Source of the DNA: JBBAGC01 sp964491265
Lineage (GTDB): Bacteria > Spirochaetota > UBA4802 > UBA5550
DNA: 64,000 nt
Reading direction: 5' to 3'
Assembly (NCBI GenBank): GCA_964491265.1
Contig: CAZBFP010000002.1
Span: 62,001 to 126,000, forward strand
Position numbers and translations under genes: made by a program
Notes under the pieces: generated by a model
The model's input: only the letters and a program-made list of their open reading frames with translations
Database searches by the model: none
What the model was told of the DNA's origin: nothing
Shown: piece by piece, positions 1 through 8,867 of the stretch
How the letters are laid out: every line of letters starts with the position of its first letter
How positions within the stretch are numbered: position 1 is the first letter of the stretch

Positions 1-452
1 ACAATCGCCTCAGTTACAGTTCCGATGGAGATAATTTTCTTTTTGATTAAAGTATTTTTGTTATTAATAATGAGGGCAGTAAAAACCTCCTTTTCAAAAC
101 CGGCAGTTTCAGGAAGAAGAAGCTCCCATACAGCAGCAGGTGAGCTGAGGATATTTGAAGGTTTTTTCTCTGTGATGGCTCTTTTCCCCATTTCAAAAGC
201 AGCCTGGATTTTTATAGATTTTTTAAGACCCACACCTTTCTCCTCAGCAATCTCCCTGATCCCTGAATTGAGAATTCCCCTTAGCCCCCCCATTTTTTTT
301 AATATGAGGGATGATAGCTCAAGAACATCCTGCCCTCTGGTCCCTGTCCCGAGAATAATTGCGAGGAGTTCCATATCTGAAAGCTGGTTAACATCCTCAC
401 CCTCAATACATTTTTGAATCGGCAGTTTGTAGTTTTCGTGTATAATCCCCAT
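1..452 (-). CDS. radC: DNA repair protein RadC, 3' end cut by the window
   Basis: The minus strand encodes the N-terminal 150 residues of a RadC-family protein (UPF0758): a helix-hairpin-helix-like region (residues about 20-90, with LLAIILGTGT and a GVG turn) followed by the beginning of the JAB/MPN-like metal-binding domain. The domain's HxH...D metal site lies beyond the window. Family members are common in bacteria; a direct role in DNA repair is doubtful despite the name. The ATG at 452 follows an AGAGG ribosome-binding site and lies 2 bp after the stop of the phospholipase-D-like gene, so the two are probably co-transcribed. Confidence 0.9.
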   Translation of the reverse strand, partial: MGIIHENYKLPIQKCIEGEDVNQLSDMELLAIILGTGTRGQDVLELSSLILKKMGGLRGILNSGIREIAEEKGVGLKKSIKIQAAFEMGKRAITEKKPSNILSSPAAVWELLLPETAGFEKEVFTALIINNKNTLIKKKIISIGTVTEAI

Positions 453-454
453 TT

Positions 455-1468
455 TTACCTCTTCAGATATAGTCTGTTATATTCATCTATATACTGCTTT
501 GCTATTTCCCTGTTATCTATTATCAGGATATTTTCATCATTTCTCAGTGCTGCATTTCTGGAAAAGTTGTAGGACCCGGTAATTACCCGGTAGTCATCAA
601 TTATTATAACTTTGTGATGCATCTGGAATCTGTTCCTGTCAACCTTGACCGGGAGGCCTTCAAGTTTCATTTTAATGAATTCAGAGTGTTTTGTATAGGC
701 CCCTTTCCTTTCAAAAACCCCGCTTACCTCTATCCCTTTATGAAATTTTTCTATCATCAATTCGCTTACTGCAGGGGAGGTAAATGAAAATGCCATAAAA
801 CGGATTGAGTGTTCAGCTTTCGAAATATTGCTGCAGATAATTTTTTCAACATCATCCTCCGGTGAAAAAAAAGCCTTCAGCATCAGGTCACCGGTTTTAA
901 CTGAATTTTTTCCGCGGAAAAATGAAAAGGCTCCATACTCTTTTCTGTTGGCAAAGATTTTATCGTAAAACATCTCCCTGAATTCATCCAGGTATATATG
1001 AGCAAGTTCTGCAGATTTAATGAGTACAGCATTGTTGTTGTTTTTTACTCTGCAGTTATCAGTAAGATTAAAGGAACCGGTAAAGACAAACTCTTTGTCA
1101 ATAACAGCGAACTTGTTGTGCATCAGCCCAGGGCTGTTGTCTTTTACTACAGGGATCCCTGCTTCAATCATTGCAGTTAATGCTTTGCCGGAATAATTAT
1201 CTTTTTCTGTTACAATAGCAATCTTAATCCCCCGATTGTGAGCGGCTATAAATTCATCCGCTATTGTAATTGAGGAAATATCGTAGAATGCGCCGTATAC
1301 AGATTCCTGAGCCCCTTTGAGTGCATTGATAAGGCCTTCGTCAGGTTTGACTATACCCCTGATTTTTGTATCGGGGGTGGTAAAATATACCTGCCAGGTT
1401 TTAACATGATCAGCTGCAATAGCGGAGATGGTTATTAAAGTGAACATAATAATAATTATTTTTTTCAT
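455..1468 (-). CDS. Exported phospholipase D-like (HKD) protein, probable nuclease
   Basis: 337 residues. A signal peptide (residues 1-19, basic start then an Ile/Leu/Thr core ending AIAA) is followed by two PLD repeats. Each has an intact HxK(x)4D motif: H117/K119/D124, followed by GSFN, and H284/K286/D291, followed by GSYN. Two-HKD proteins of this size (Nuc, bacterial PLDc_2 proteins) act as dimer-like phosphodiesterases on DNA or phospholipid through a phosphohistidine intermediate. Both catalytic motifs are complete, so the protein should be active. The signal peptide suggests periplasmic or outer-surface action. It is the first gene of a two-gene unit with radC. The substrate (DNA or lipid) cannot be decided from the sequence. 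Confidence 0.85.
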   Translation of the reverse strand: MKKIIIIMFTLITISAIAADHVKTWQVYFTTPDTKIRGIVKPDEGLINALKGAQESVYGAFYDISSITIADEFIAAHNRGIKIAIVTEKDNYSGKALTAMIEAGIPVVKDNSPGLMHNKFAVIDKEFVFTGSFNLTDNCRVKNNNNAVLIKSAELAHIYLDEFREMFYDKIFANRKEYGAFSFFRGKNSVKTGDLMLKAFFSPEDDVEKIICSNISKAEHSIRFMAFSFTSPAVSELMIEKFHKGIEVSGVFERKGAYTKHSEFIKMKLEGLPVKVDRNRFQMHHKVIIIDDYRVITGSYNFSRNAALRNDENILIIDNREIAKQYIDEYNRLYLKR

Positions 1469-1620
1469 TTTTCTTTCAGTCCGGAGGATCTGCAGAAAAG
1501 GGGATTCCCGGCTGCAGAACAGAATAATGCTTCTGACTATTATTACGAATTAATGGGGTTTTTGTCTGATATTTTTATCTATGAAGAGAATTTTTTTTGA
1601 TTAATTTCCTGCGGAAAAGA

Positions 1621-2574
1621 TCAGGTTCCTGCGGAAGCGGCGAGTTCCTCTTCTCTGTCAATTACCATGTTTTCGAATTCTGTGTAGAGAAGCTGATCTT
1701 CGCTCCCCGGGTGCATTGAGCGCACCTTGGATACCAGTGTTCTGTATGGTGAAATTTTTTTAGGGTCGCCAAGTATGAGCAGAATTCTTTTTATATTTTC
1801 CTCATCTTTCTGTATCAGTGCCAGATAGAATTCAAAAGAGTTACGGATATCAAGGAGGGTGCTTCTGTTTTTTGCAATTTCAGGTGGGGCCGGGTCTGCT
1901 TCAAGAAGTTCATTGATAAAAAAAAGTATATACTGTGTATCAAGGGGTGAAATGTCAAAATCGAGAAGAAGCTGTTTTAGATTGGAGAGTGCCATTTTCC
2001 GTAAATGCATTCTGCAGAGAAATACCGGGTTTTCTGATAGGGTATTTATGTTTATGTATGACATGTCAGATTCTGAATCTGCTGAATCGAAAGATTCACT
2101 TTTCTGCTGATGTACAGCGATTACTTTTTCAGGTTTGTATTTGCTGATAACTACAGAAAGTTCGGTCTCTGAAATTGAACTGTCAATTATCAGGTAATCA
2201 ATTCCCAGGTTTGCCTGAACATCTTTCAGCATGGAGGAGTAGCTGCGCTGGTGCTGAATAATAACCGGGATCTGATCTATATCTGTTTCAAGGGGGATAA
2301 AATGGTATTTTCTTTTCTTCTCTATAATATTTCTGTATGGAACAATAAGGTTTTTGTTCTGAATTTTAAGGAGTGTGTATTCCCTGTCAAAATCGCGCTC
2401 AATATTGAAAATATTCCCCATAAACATTATCATGGGGATCTTGTGGAGAAGGCTTCTCCCCTCTTTATCAGCCGGGATGGAATCACCTTTGCTGTTAAAG
2501 ACAAGAAATTTCCATGTCTTAAATAATACTTTTAAGGTGAAGCCTGAAGGTGTTCTCTCTTCTGCAAAATCCAT
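1621..2574 (-). CDS. Hypothetical protein, 317 aa
   Basis: I do not recognise this protein. It has no signal peptide, no membrane segment and no cysteine-rich motif. The N-terminal third is rich in beta-strand-like hydrophobic/basic alternation and could be a PilZ-like barrel. The middle (residues about 105-165) alternates hydrophobic strand and helix, with a strand LGIDYLIIDSSIS like a receiver or Rossmann fold without its catalytic acids. The last third is helical and charged. The gene is monocistronic: its 3' side is 150 bp from the phospholipase-D-like gene and its 5' side faces a palindromic repeat. A cytoplasmic regulatory or adaptor role is a guess. Confidence 0.6.
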   Translation of the reverse strand: MDFAEERTPSGFTLKVLFKTWKFLVFNSKGDSIPADKEGRSLLHKIPMIMFMGNIFNIERDFDREYTLLKIQNKNLIVPYRNIIEKKRKYHFIPLETDIDQIPVIIQHQRSYSSMLKDVQANLGIDYLIIDSSISETELSVVISKYKPEKVIAVHQQKSESFDSADSESDMSYININTLSENPVFLCRMHLRKMALSNLKQLLLDFDISPLDTQYILFFINELLEADPAPPEIAKNRSTLLDIRNSFEFYLALIQKDEENIKRILLILGDPKKISPYRTLVSKVRSMHPGSEDQLLYTEFENMVIDREEELAASAGT

Positions 2575-2633
2575 GTTCCCCTTTCCTGATAAACTTCAAC
2601 ATTGTAGAATAAGATGCTTTCATCCAATTATAA

Positions 2634-2745
2634 TTTCTTAACTTTTATTTGAAATTAAATACTTTAATATCCCCGCTGTCGAAGGCGGCGGGGATATTAA
2701 AAACAGCATTATTCTACTAAAAGATATATTTTGGAATAATTACTG
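2634..2745. repeat. Dispersed hairpin element, family A, copy 1
   Basis: A G/C-rich hairpin (ATATCCCCGC ... GCGGGGATAT, 2668-2696) sits inside conserved A/T-rich flanks: a left flank ending TTGAAATTAAATACTTTAAT and a right flank with CTAAAAGATATATTTTGGAAT. The same flanks and hairpin recur at 56107-56225 and, inverted, at 17261-17522. The 217-bp gap between tsaD and the 317-aa gene holds nothing else. It may act as a terminator for either side, but no T-run follows the stem. Confidence 0.75.
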
Positions 2746-2792
2746 AATTTAATCAGTAAATTACAATCTGAAATGAGAAATTATTGCAAGCA

Positions 2793-3800
2793 CTAATTTT
2801 TGATTCTGCTGTGCACATCGGAGTTCAGGGGGCTGAATTTGTTATTTATATAGTACTGATATGCTATGCCGCATATCATTGCAGCATTGTCTGTACATAA
2901 AAGGGGTGAAGGGATAATAATTTTTTCATCCCCCCTGCGATTTTCATTTAGAAGTTCACGGAGACGGCCGTTTGCTGCAACCCCCCCTGCTACTACAAGT
3001 CTTTTTATTCCAAGCTCTCTTGCGGAAGAGAAGAGGCGTCTTACAAGAAGCTCAAGGGCGCTCTCCTGAAAACTGTATACAATCTCTGCAGTATCCGCTT
3101 CAGGGTTGTTTTTAATATGGTTGATCACTGCTGTTTTAAGGCCTGAATATGAAAAACGGTTGTCACCCGGGTCTGTCATAAGTCTGGGGAAGAAATTTTT
3201 TTTCTCCACAGCTTTGCGGGCCAGCTCTTCAATAACAGGGCCGCCCGGGTATCCAAGGCCCAGGTATTTGGATATTTTATCAAAAGCCTCACCCACAGCA
3301 TCATCAGCAGTTTTCCCGATAAGCTCCATCTCTCCAGGCCCGTTAACCCTGTAGAGGGCTGTATTCCCTCCGGAAATAAGAAGACCCATAAAGGGGTATT
3401 GAAGGTTTTCCCCTTCAAGAAAGGGGGCGTAGAGATGGGCTTCCAGATGATTAACTGCAATAAGGGGGATACCCAGGGTAAATGAAATTGTCTTTGCACT
3501 TTGAAGGCCTATCATAAGTGAGCCGATAAGGCCGGGCCTGTTTGTTGCAGCAACGTAGTCAAGGTTGCTGAATTCTATCCCTGCTTCTTCCAGTGCGGAG
3601 TCTATCAGGGTATTGATCGTTTCAAGATGGGACCTTGAAGCAATTTCAGGGACAACGCCGGAAAATTCACGGTGCAGCTCTATCTGACTGAAAATTCTGT
3701 TGGATAGAATAATACTTCCGTTTTTTACAATTGAAGCCGAGGTCTCGTCGCAGGAGCTTTCAAGACCAAGGCCTATTAAAGGCTCAGCATTTTTTATCAT
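2793..3800 (-). CDS. tsaD: tRNA N6-adenosine threonylcarbamoyltransferase TsaD
   Basis: 335 residues, normal for the Kae1/TsaD (ASKHA fold) family. It shows the N-terminal GLGLESSCDETS signature, the metal-binding HLEAH motif (NHLEAHLYAPF), the GLLISGGNTALY phosphate loop and the C-terminal GGVAANGRLR motif. With TsaB and TsaE (not in the window) it transfers the threonylcarbamoyl group to A37 of ANN-decoding tRNAs and is normally essential. The start codon is 7 bp downstream of the ctpA-like gene's stop, so the two form an operon. Confidence 0.96.
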   Translation of the reverse strand: MIKNAEPLIGLGLESSCDETSASIVKNGSIILSNRIFSQIELHREFSGVVPEIASRSHLETINTLIDSALEEAGIEFSNLDYVAATNRPGLIGSLMIGLQSAKTISFTLGIPLIAVNHLEAHLYAPFLEGENLQYPFMGLLISGGNTALYRVNGPGEMELIGKTADDAVGEAFDKISKYLGLGYPGGPVIEELARKAVEKKNFFPRLMTDPGDNRFSYSGLKTAVINHIKNNPEADTAEIVYSFQESALELLVRRLFSSARELGIKRLVVAGGVAANGRLRELLNENRRGDEKIIIPSPLLCTDNAAMICGIAYQYYINNKFSPLNSDVHSRIKN

Positions 3801-3807
3801 GGCTTTA

Positions 3808-5172
3808 TTATTCTGTCAGTTTCTCTATTGCTGTGATAAGCTGGCTGTCAAACTCCAGATCATAGGGGAGGCTTTTGTGATATTTCCCCACTTCTCTTTT
3901 AAGAATATAATCTGCAGTTTTTGTGGAAAGATCTATATTCTTCTCTTTAAGAAATTTCCCGAAATTTTTACGTGTTTCACTGTCGTAGACTGTTCTGGAA
4001 TTTACAAAGCTGCTTAGAAGCCGGTCTTTCCCGATTTTTCTGAGTGCTTCATTTTCACTTTCAGGTATATCAAAATGCTTAACAGCAAAGTCAGGGGAAA
4101 TCCCTTTTTTATGTATAAGCTCACCGGATGGGGTGTAGTATTTTGCTATAGTTACTGCAACATTAATATTTTTATCAAGACCGTAGGTTTTCTGAACAGA
4201 GGCTTTGCCGAAAGTTTTTTCACCTACAAGTACTGCCTTATTATTATCCTTCAGAGCACCGCTGAGAATTTCAGATGCTGAAGCGCTCCCCCTGTTGACA
4301 AGAACAACTGTTTTACCTGCATATAAGAGAGGATCCTTTGATTTGAATACAGATTCAGCCTCCGCGACTGATCTCCCTTTTGTGGAGACTATTACCAGAT
4401 CTTTTTCAAGAAAGAAATCAGATATCTCTATGGCTGAGCTGAGAAGGCCGCCGGGGTTAAAGCGGAGATCTAAAATTACTCTGTCAATTTTTTTATCATT
4501 AAAGAATTTAAGGGCGTGTTTAACGTCTGATGAAGTTTCAGCGCCGAATGTTTTAATCTTAAGATAACCTGCATTATGTTTATCTATTACAGAGTATTCC
4601 ACACTGTCGATTTTAATAGGTGCTCTCTCTATTGAATAGGTTATCTCTTCATCAATGTTTTCCCTGCGGATTGTTATATTTACCTTTGTTCCGGGTAGGC
4701 CTTTTATTTTTTTGATTACATCAGAGAACTCCTTCTCCCTCACAATCTCATCATTCACTTTAGTAATTATATCCCCTGCTTCAATCCCCTCTTTCATTGC
4801 AGGTGAATTTTCTATTGGTGTAACTACAATTATATCACCGTCCCTTATTGTCACCTCAACCCCGATGCCGACAAACTTCCCTGTTGTCATTTCCTGAAGT
4901 TCCCCCGAAGCATCTTCATCAAGGAATCTGGTGTAGGGGTCATCAAGGGAACTGAGCATGCCGCGGATAGCTCCGTAAAAGAGACTTTTGTTTTCAGGCT
5001 TATCCACATATTCAGTTGTTACTATCTGAAAAACCTGGTGGAAGTAATCGAGATATTTGTGTGCCGGCTCCTTCACCTCTGCTATGAGTGAAAAATTGAT
5101 TCCAATGAAAAGGCCCATGGCAAAGGTAATGATAAACAGGTGCGGCTTTCTTTCTGAATTTTTTTTAGACAT
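3808..5172 (-). CDS. ctpA: S41-family C-terminal processing protease (CtpA type)
   Basis: 454 residues. An uncleaved or late-cleaved N-terminal membrane anchor (about residues 12-31) is followed by a helical N-domain, a PDZ domain (about 95-175, with GIGVEV and GDIITKVND) and the S41 protease core. The Ser/Lys dyad is S298 (NRGSASASE) and K323 (EKTFGKASVQ), spaced 25 residues apart as in plant/cyanobacterial CtpA. It probably trims the C-termini of periplasmic or envelope proteins. It is the first gene of a unit with tsaD. The 488-bp upstream gap carries a weak promoter and an inserted repeat. Confidence 0.94.
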   Translation of the reverse strand: MSKKNSERKPHLFIITFAMGLFIGINFSLIAEVKEPAHKYLDYFHQVFQIVTTEYVDKPENKSLFYGAIRGMLSSLDDPYTRFLDEDASGELQEMTTGKFVGIGVEVTIRDGDIIVVTPIENSPAMKEGIEAGDIITKVNDEIVREKEFSDVIKKIKGLPGTKVNITIRRENIDEEITYSIERAPIKIDSVEYSVIDKHNAGYLKIKTFGAETSSDVKHALKFFNDKKIDRVILDLRFNPGGLLSSAIEISDFFLEKDLVIVSTKGRSVAEAESVFKSKDPLLYAGKTVVLVNRGSASASEILSGALKDNNKAVLVGEKTFGKASVQKTYGLDKNINVAVTIAKYYTPSGELIHKKGISPDFAVKHFDIPESENEALRKIGKDRLLSSFVNSRTVYDSETRKNFGKFLKEKNIDLSTKTADYILKREVGKYHKSLPYDLEFDSQLITAIEKLTE

Positions 5173-5289
5173 CTTCTACTCCGGGTATAATTTGTATTGA
5201 ACAGGTATTATATCTTATACACTATGGGGTGATAACCCGATGGGGTATATTAATAGAACCATTATGTTTATATATTACTTTGTATTAAA

Positions 5290-5318
5290 AAAGTAATCCT
5301 TGTTACCGGCTGTGTCAA
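5290..5318 (-). promoter_or_regulatory. Candidate sigma-70-type promoter for ctpA-tsaD
   Basis: On the minus strand TTGACA (5318-5313) is followed after 17 bp by TACTTT (5295-5290), giving a leader of about 110 nt before the ctpA start. The -35 box is perfect; the -10 box matches the consensus at only three positions. Confidence 0.4.
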
Positions 5319-5346
5319 TAATTATGTATATGCATAATTAAATTTT

Positions 5347-5654
5347 TAGCTCATTCCGGATTTTTGGGATACAAAGGGAGTACTTCTTTTCTTTTCCCCC
5401 TGTCCCCCAAAGGGGGCACGAGTTATCTATTATCACTTTGAAAATATAATTGTTACCACTTTGATAACTATATTCTTATATTATTCCGCATATCTTTTGC
5501 AAGCTCAACAATATCAAGGATCTTTTAATACTTTGATTCATCAACTTGCTCAAGTTTTTATTTTACGTGCCCCCTTTGGTAGACAGGGGGCTGACTCCAG
5601 AATATGTGGTGAAAAACCATATTATTACTTTTCCCAAAAATCCGGGATGAGCCA
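5347..5654 (-). mobile_element. MITE-like element, family C, copy 1 (micro-ORF frameshifted)
   Basis: 308 bp bounded by 22-bp terminal inverted repeats (left GCTCATTCCGGATTTTTGGG, right its complement ending CCGGGATGAGCC). Inside are two inverted copies of a CCCCCTGTC.CCAAAGGGGGCACG hairpin. Between them, on the minus strand, lies a homologue of the 36-codon ORF seen in copies 2 and 3, here broken by a 1-nt deletion after its sixth codon. It fills most of the gap between ctpA and the NUDIX gene. Confidence 0.85.
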
Positions 5655-5661
5655 AATTTTA

Positions 5662-6285
5662 TCAATCATCCTGTTTCAGCACCATGGCGGCAAAATCAGT
5701 AAGAATACGGGCGGTCATCCCCCATATGGTGGTTCCGCAGTAATCGTAATAATATACGCAGACCTCCTCCCCCTTATGTTCAAATCTGTCGCATTTGTAA
5801 TACCCTTCGTTGCAGAAACAGGAGAGAGGAACTTCCAGAATAGAATCAATTTCATCTTCACTTAAATTGTACTGGAGAGGGTAATCTGCAGCACCTGCAA
5901 AAACATTCACATGAAAACCGGCCAGCGAAATATATTCATCAAACTCCCCCAGGACTTTTATCTTTTCAGGGGGGATCCCGATCTCTTCACAGGTTTCCCT
6001 TAAAGCGGTAAAGAGAGAATTCTCATCTTCTGCATCAATGGTCCCTCCGGGGAACGAAACATCCCCCTTATGGGTTGATACTTTATCTGTCCGCATAGTC
6101 AGTATTACATGGGGGGAGCTGTTTTTATTAACAAGGAGGATCAGGACAGATGCTTTCCGGTAATCAGCGCTGCTGCATATTTTTTTCTCTCTTGAGCTTA
6201 GTTCTGATTTTATTTTTTCGCAGAATTGATGGAAATCTTTCTCAGATGTGAATCTGATTTCTTCACAGGGTATTTCGCTGTTCAT
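5662..6285 (-). CDS. CoA pyrophosphatase-like NUDIX hydrolase
   Basis: 207 residues from the ATG at 6285, which is preceded by GGGGAG at good spacing; an upstream in-frame start at 6348 has no such site. The family signature of CoA/NADH-type NUDIX enzymes is present just before the box (LTMRTDKVSTHKGDVSFPGG), followed by the NUDIX helix ending ALRETCEEIGI. Relatives (E. coli YeaB/NudL, yeast Pcd1) split CoA or oxidised CoA into 3',5'-ADP and phosphopantetheine. The enzyme is cytoplasmic. The gene is alone between a family C element and a divergent lipoprotein gene. Exact substrate is inferred from family only. Confidence 0.85.
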   Translation of the reverse strand: MNSEIPCEEIRFTSEKDFHQFCEKIKSELSSREKKICSSADYRKASVLILLVNKNSSPHVILTMRTDKVSTHKGDVSFPGGTIDAEDENSLFTALRETCEEIGIPPEKIKVLGEFDEYISLAGFHVNVFAGAADYPLQYNLSEDEIDSILEVPLSCFCNEGYYKCDRFEHKGEEVCVYYYDYCGTTIWGMTARILTDFAAMVLKQDD

Positions 6286-6472
6286 GATTAACTCCCCGGT
6301 GTATATAATATGATAATTAATACCACAGAGAGAGCTTATAACTGTCAAGAAGTATTGAGCCGAAAATAATTCAGATTATTCTGAGGAATAATTTTTTTGA
6401 GTACGCATAATTCTTGACTAATAGGATATACAGTGGTAATTAACAGTAAAATGAAATTAAGGGGAGTAGTAT

Positions 6473-7477
6473 ATGAGAAAGTATTATGTTGCAATTTTGT
6501 CACTAGTAACGATTATTATGGCTGTATCTTTTTTTACAGGATGCGGTAAAAAGGGCCCTGCAGGGGAGATTAAAATAGGGATCGCTAAAATTGTAGCCCA
6601 TCCTGCTCTTGATGCTGTTGAGAAGGGGATACAGGATGAGCTTACTGCGCTTGGTTTCACCAATGTCAAGTATGATCTTCAGAATGCAAATGGTGAGATT
6701 TCAACTGCAGCATCTATAGCTCAGAAGTTTAAATCTGATAATGTTGATGTGGCTGTGGGGATTGCCACACCTACCTCTCAGGCTCTTGTAAATGCATTGA
6801 AGGAGAATGTTGTTATTTATTCAGCTGTAACAGATCCGGTTGATGCCGGGCTTGTATCTTCATTCTCCAGGGGGGAAAAGAATATTACGGGCGTTTCAGA
6901 CATGACCCCTGTGAAAGATCAGATAGCTTTTTTAATGAAAGTGAAAAATATTAAAAGACTTGGTCATATATATGCAAGCCATGAAGCAAATGCGGTAACC
7001 CTTGCTAAAATGGCTAAAGAAGCATGCAGGGAGCTTGGTATTGAATTTATTGAAACTACTGTTTCAAATTCATCGGAAGTGAAGCAGGCAGCACAGTCTA
7101 TTGCCGGCAGAGTGGATGCTTTTTATCTGAGCACGGATAATACTGTTATATCAGCCCTCAGCGCTGTTGCGGATGTGGCAAAAACCAATAAAATACCTAT
7201 TATGTCCGCAGATCCCAGCTCTGCAGAAAAATTTGAAGTTCTTGCAGCATGGGGCTTTGACTATTACAAAATGGGGAGAGCAACAGGAAGGCTTATAGCA
7301 AGAATTTTAAAGGGTGAGAAACCTGAATCAATAGGGACTGTATTTATGACAGACCCCTCAGACGTGGATCTTCTGATCAATCTTGATGTTGCTAAAGCTC
7401 TTGGGCTCACTTTCCCGGATAATGTAATTAAGCAGGCGGGCCGTGTTGTAGAAAACGGCAAGATCAGCAAGAAGTAG
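6473..7477 (+). CDS. ABC transporter substrate-binding lipoprotein, TrpX-like
   Basis: 334 residues with a lipoprotein signal peptide (lipobox FFTGC, Cys24) and a two-lobe periplasmic binding fold of the PF04392 type (IGIAKIVAHPALDAV..., VDVAVGIATPTSQAL, SAVTDPVDAGLVSS). Relatives bind tryptophan, tyrosine or related small ligands and work with an ABC permease and ATPase. No permease or ATPase gene lies beside it, so it is an orphan or its partners are elsewhere. GGGGAG precedes the ATG, and a TTGACT box lies at 6414-6419 without a convincing -10. Confidence 0.88.
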   Translation: MRKYYVAILSLVTIIMAVSFFTGCGKKGPAGEIKIGIAKIVAHPALDAVEKGIQDELTALGFTNVKYDLQNANGEISTAASIAQKFKSDNVDVAVGIATPTSQALVNALKENVVIYSAVTDPVDAGLVSSFSRGEKNITGVSDMTPVKDQIAFLMKVKNIKRLGHIYASHEANAVTLAKMAKEACRELGIEFIETTVSNSSEVKQAAQSIAGRVDAFYLSTDNTVISALSAVADVAKTNKIPIMSADPSSAEKFEVLAAWGFDYYKMGRATGRLIARILKGEKPESIGTVFMTDPSDVDLLINLDVAKALGLTFPDNVIKQAGRVVENGKISKK

Positions 7478-7603
7478 CACTATCCTGCTCAGGATCAGTT
7501 TTAATCCGCTATTTGAAAATTAATTTTTATGCGGCTGAGCTGTATCTTCAGCCGGCCGCGTAACTGTGCGGATTATCTGAATGACAGCATCCCGGAAGAT
7601 TGA

Positions 7604-8479
7604 ATGGATATAAACAGATGTTATAATATTCTCCAGGTTGAGAAAAATTCCTCTAACGAGGATATTACCCGCTCTTTCAGGGCTATGGCGCTGAAGTATC
7701 ACCCTGACAAAAATCCTCAAAGAAAGGACTGGGCCAATGAACAGATGACAACACTAAACATGGCCTATTCCACATTAATGAGTCACAGATTTAAGCAGGA
7801 GAATGAGGATACCCGTAGTGAGGAACCGGTCCCTCCGCGGTCCGGGCCTGTAAGGGGGGAGCGGCGGAGCAGACCTGAAAAGAGTTATAAAGACGAGCTT
7901 TACGGGCTCCAGGATGATGCAAGAAGGGAATATTTAATTAACAGCTTTATCCGCTACAGGGAGTCTGCCAAGGATGGTATGTACCGCTACTTTCAGTATG
8001 GCCTGTTTAATTTTCACAGGCGTGAAGAGAGAAAAAATGTAAAGATTTATAATGAAATGGTGCTGCTTCTCAGAAGAACTTTTCACAGCATAAAAAAATT
8101 GAGCTCAATGACAGATGATCCGGAGCTTATAGAGCACTTCGATGTTTTCAGCAGAATGATGTTTAATTTTTACAGAGCCTCAGAATGCCTTAATCTTATA
8201 GATTCCTATAAAGACAGCTATGAGGTCGATTCTTACAGGATTTATAAAAAAGGGGATGAATCACTCCACCTGGCACACAAAGAGCTTTTTTACGACAGGC
8301 ATAACAGGGGATTATTTATAAGAGAGAAAACAGTCCCACATCTTCTTGATTCTGAAAACCTTTTTAAGCGGAATCTTCAGCTCTACTCTGAATCATCATG
8401 GGCTGTGGAAACAGGGATTAAGCTTGAGTATGTTCTATCCTTAAAAGCATATATTGAACTTTTTTTTACAGGGGAATAA
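7604..8479 (+). CDS. J-domain (DnaJ-like) co-chaperone, 291 aa
   Basis: Residues 2-64 form a J domain with the HPD motif at 33-35 (KYHPDKNP), which stimulates DnaK ATPase. The zinc-finger and substrate-binding domains of DnaJ are absent. Instead a basic linker (about 75-100) leads to a long helical region (100-290) I do not recognise, rich in Tyr, Arg and Phe. Such type III J-proteins usually recruit DnaK to one client or membrane site. There is no membrane segment. The client cannot be named. Confidence 0.82.
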   Translation: MDINRCYNILQVEKNSSNEDITRSFRAMALKYHPDKNPQRKDWANEQMTTLNMAYSTLMSHRFKQENEDTRSEEPVPPRSGPVRGERRSRPEKSYKDELYGLQDDARREYLINSFIRYRESAKDGMYRYFQYGLFNFHRREERKNVKIYNEMVLLLRRTFHSIKKLSSMTDDPELIEHFDVFSRMMFNFYRASECLNLIDSYKDSYEVDSYRIYKKGDESLHLAHKELFYDRHNRGLFIREKTVPHLLDSENLFKRNLQLYSESSWAVETGIKLEYVLSLKAYIELFFTGE

Positions 8480-8519
8480 TGCTGCAGAATTATCTGATTC
8501 CAATGTTAATTTCTATAAA

Positions 8520-8730
8520 TGGCGTTCCTGCAAAAAGTAACTTATTTTGCCACAGAGGCTCAGAGACACAGAGAAAGATGAACTAATTATATAGATATAT
8601 GAAATCGTACATAAATATATTTACAATTTTTTGCAAATATGTATTATTGATTACTAATTTCTATAAAATTCCGTACCTCTGTGACTCTGTGACTCTGTGT
8701 CTCTGTTGCAGACTTTTTGCAGTAGCGCCA
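8520..8730. mobile_element. 211-bp MITE with 19-bp terminal inverted repeats
   Basis: The ends are TGGCGTTCCTGCAAAAAGT and the inverse of TGGCGCTACTGCAAAAAGT (3 mismatches in 19). TAAA lies directly outside both ends (8516-8519 and 8731-8734), a possible target duplication. Just inside are inverted CAGAG/ACACAGAG-type tracts (CCACAGAGGCTCAGAGACAC, and CTCTGTGACTCTGTGTCTCT on the other side). The A/T-rich core has no ORF. It occupies most of the 388-bp gap between the J-protein gene and the D-amino-acid operon. Confidence 0.75.
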
Positions 8731-8764
8731 TAAATATTTTTTAGTGTAAAAATGGGAAATTTTA

Positions 8765-8793
8765 TATCTCCGCCGCTTTTGGCGGCGGAGATA
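8765..8793. repeat. Family A-like hairpin (diverged copy)
   Basis: A 12-bp stem, TATCTCCGCCGC with its complement, closed by a 5-nt TTTTG loop. A TTTTTTAGTGTAAAAATGGG flank on the left resembles the family A flank (inverted CACTAAAAAATAT); the other flank is poorly conserved. It lies 75 bp before the first gene of the D-amino-acid operon and could end read-through from upstream. Confidence 0.55.
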
Positions 8794-8867
8794 ATAGGGC
8801 ATTTATTAATTATAATAAGTTTAGGAATAAATACTGATCTGATTCTATAATAAGCCGGGGTGATGCC

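Noticed and set aside
1475..1603. Open frame without start on the plus strand (FSPEDLQKRGFPAAEQ...), upstream of the phospholipase-D-like gene
   Set aside because: Only 42 codons, no start codon and a stop just before it. It could be a gene remnant, but no family was recognised.
6414..6442. Promoter for the TrpX-like lipoprotein gene
   Set aside because: TTGACT is present, but no hexamer resembling TATAAT lies at 16-18 bp spacing.
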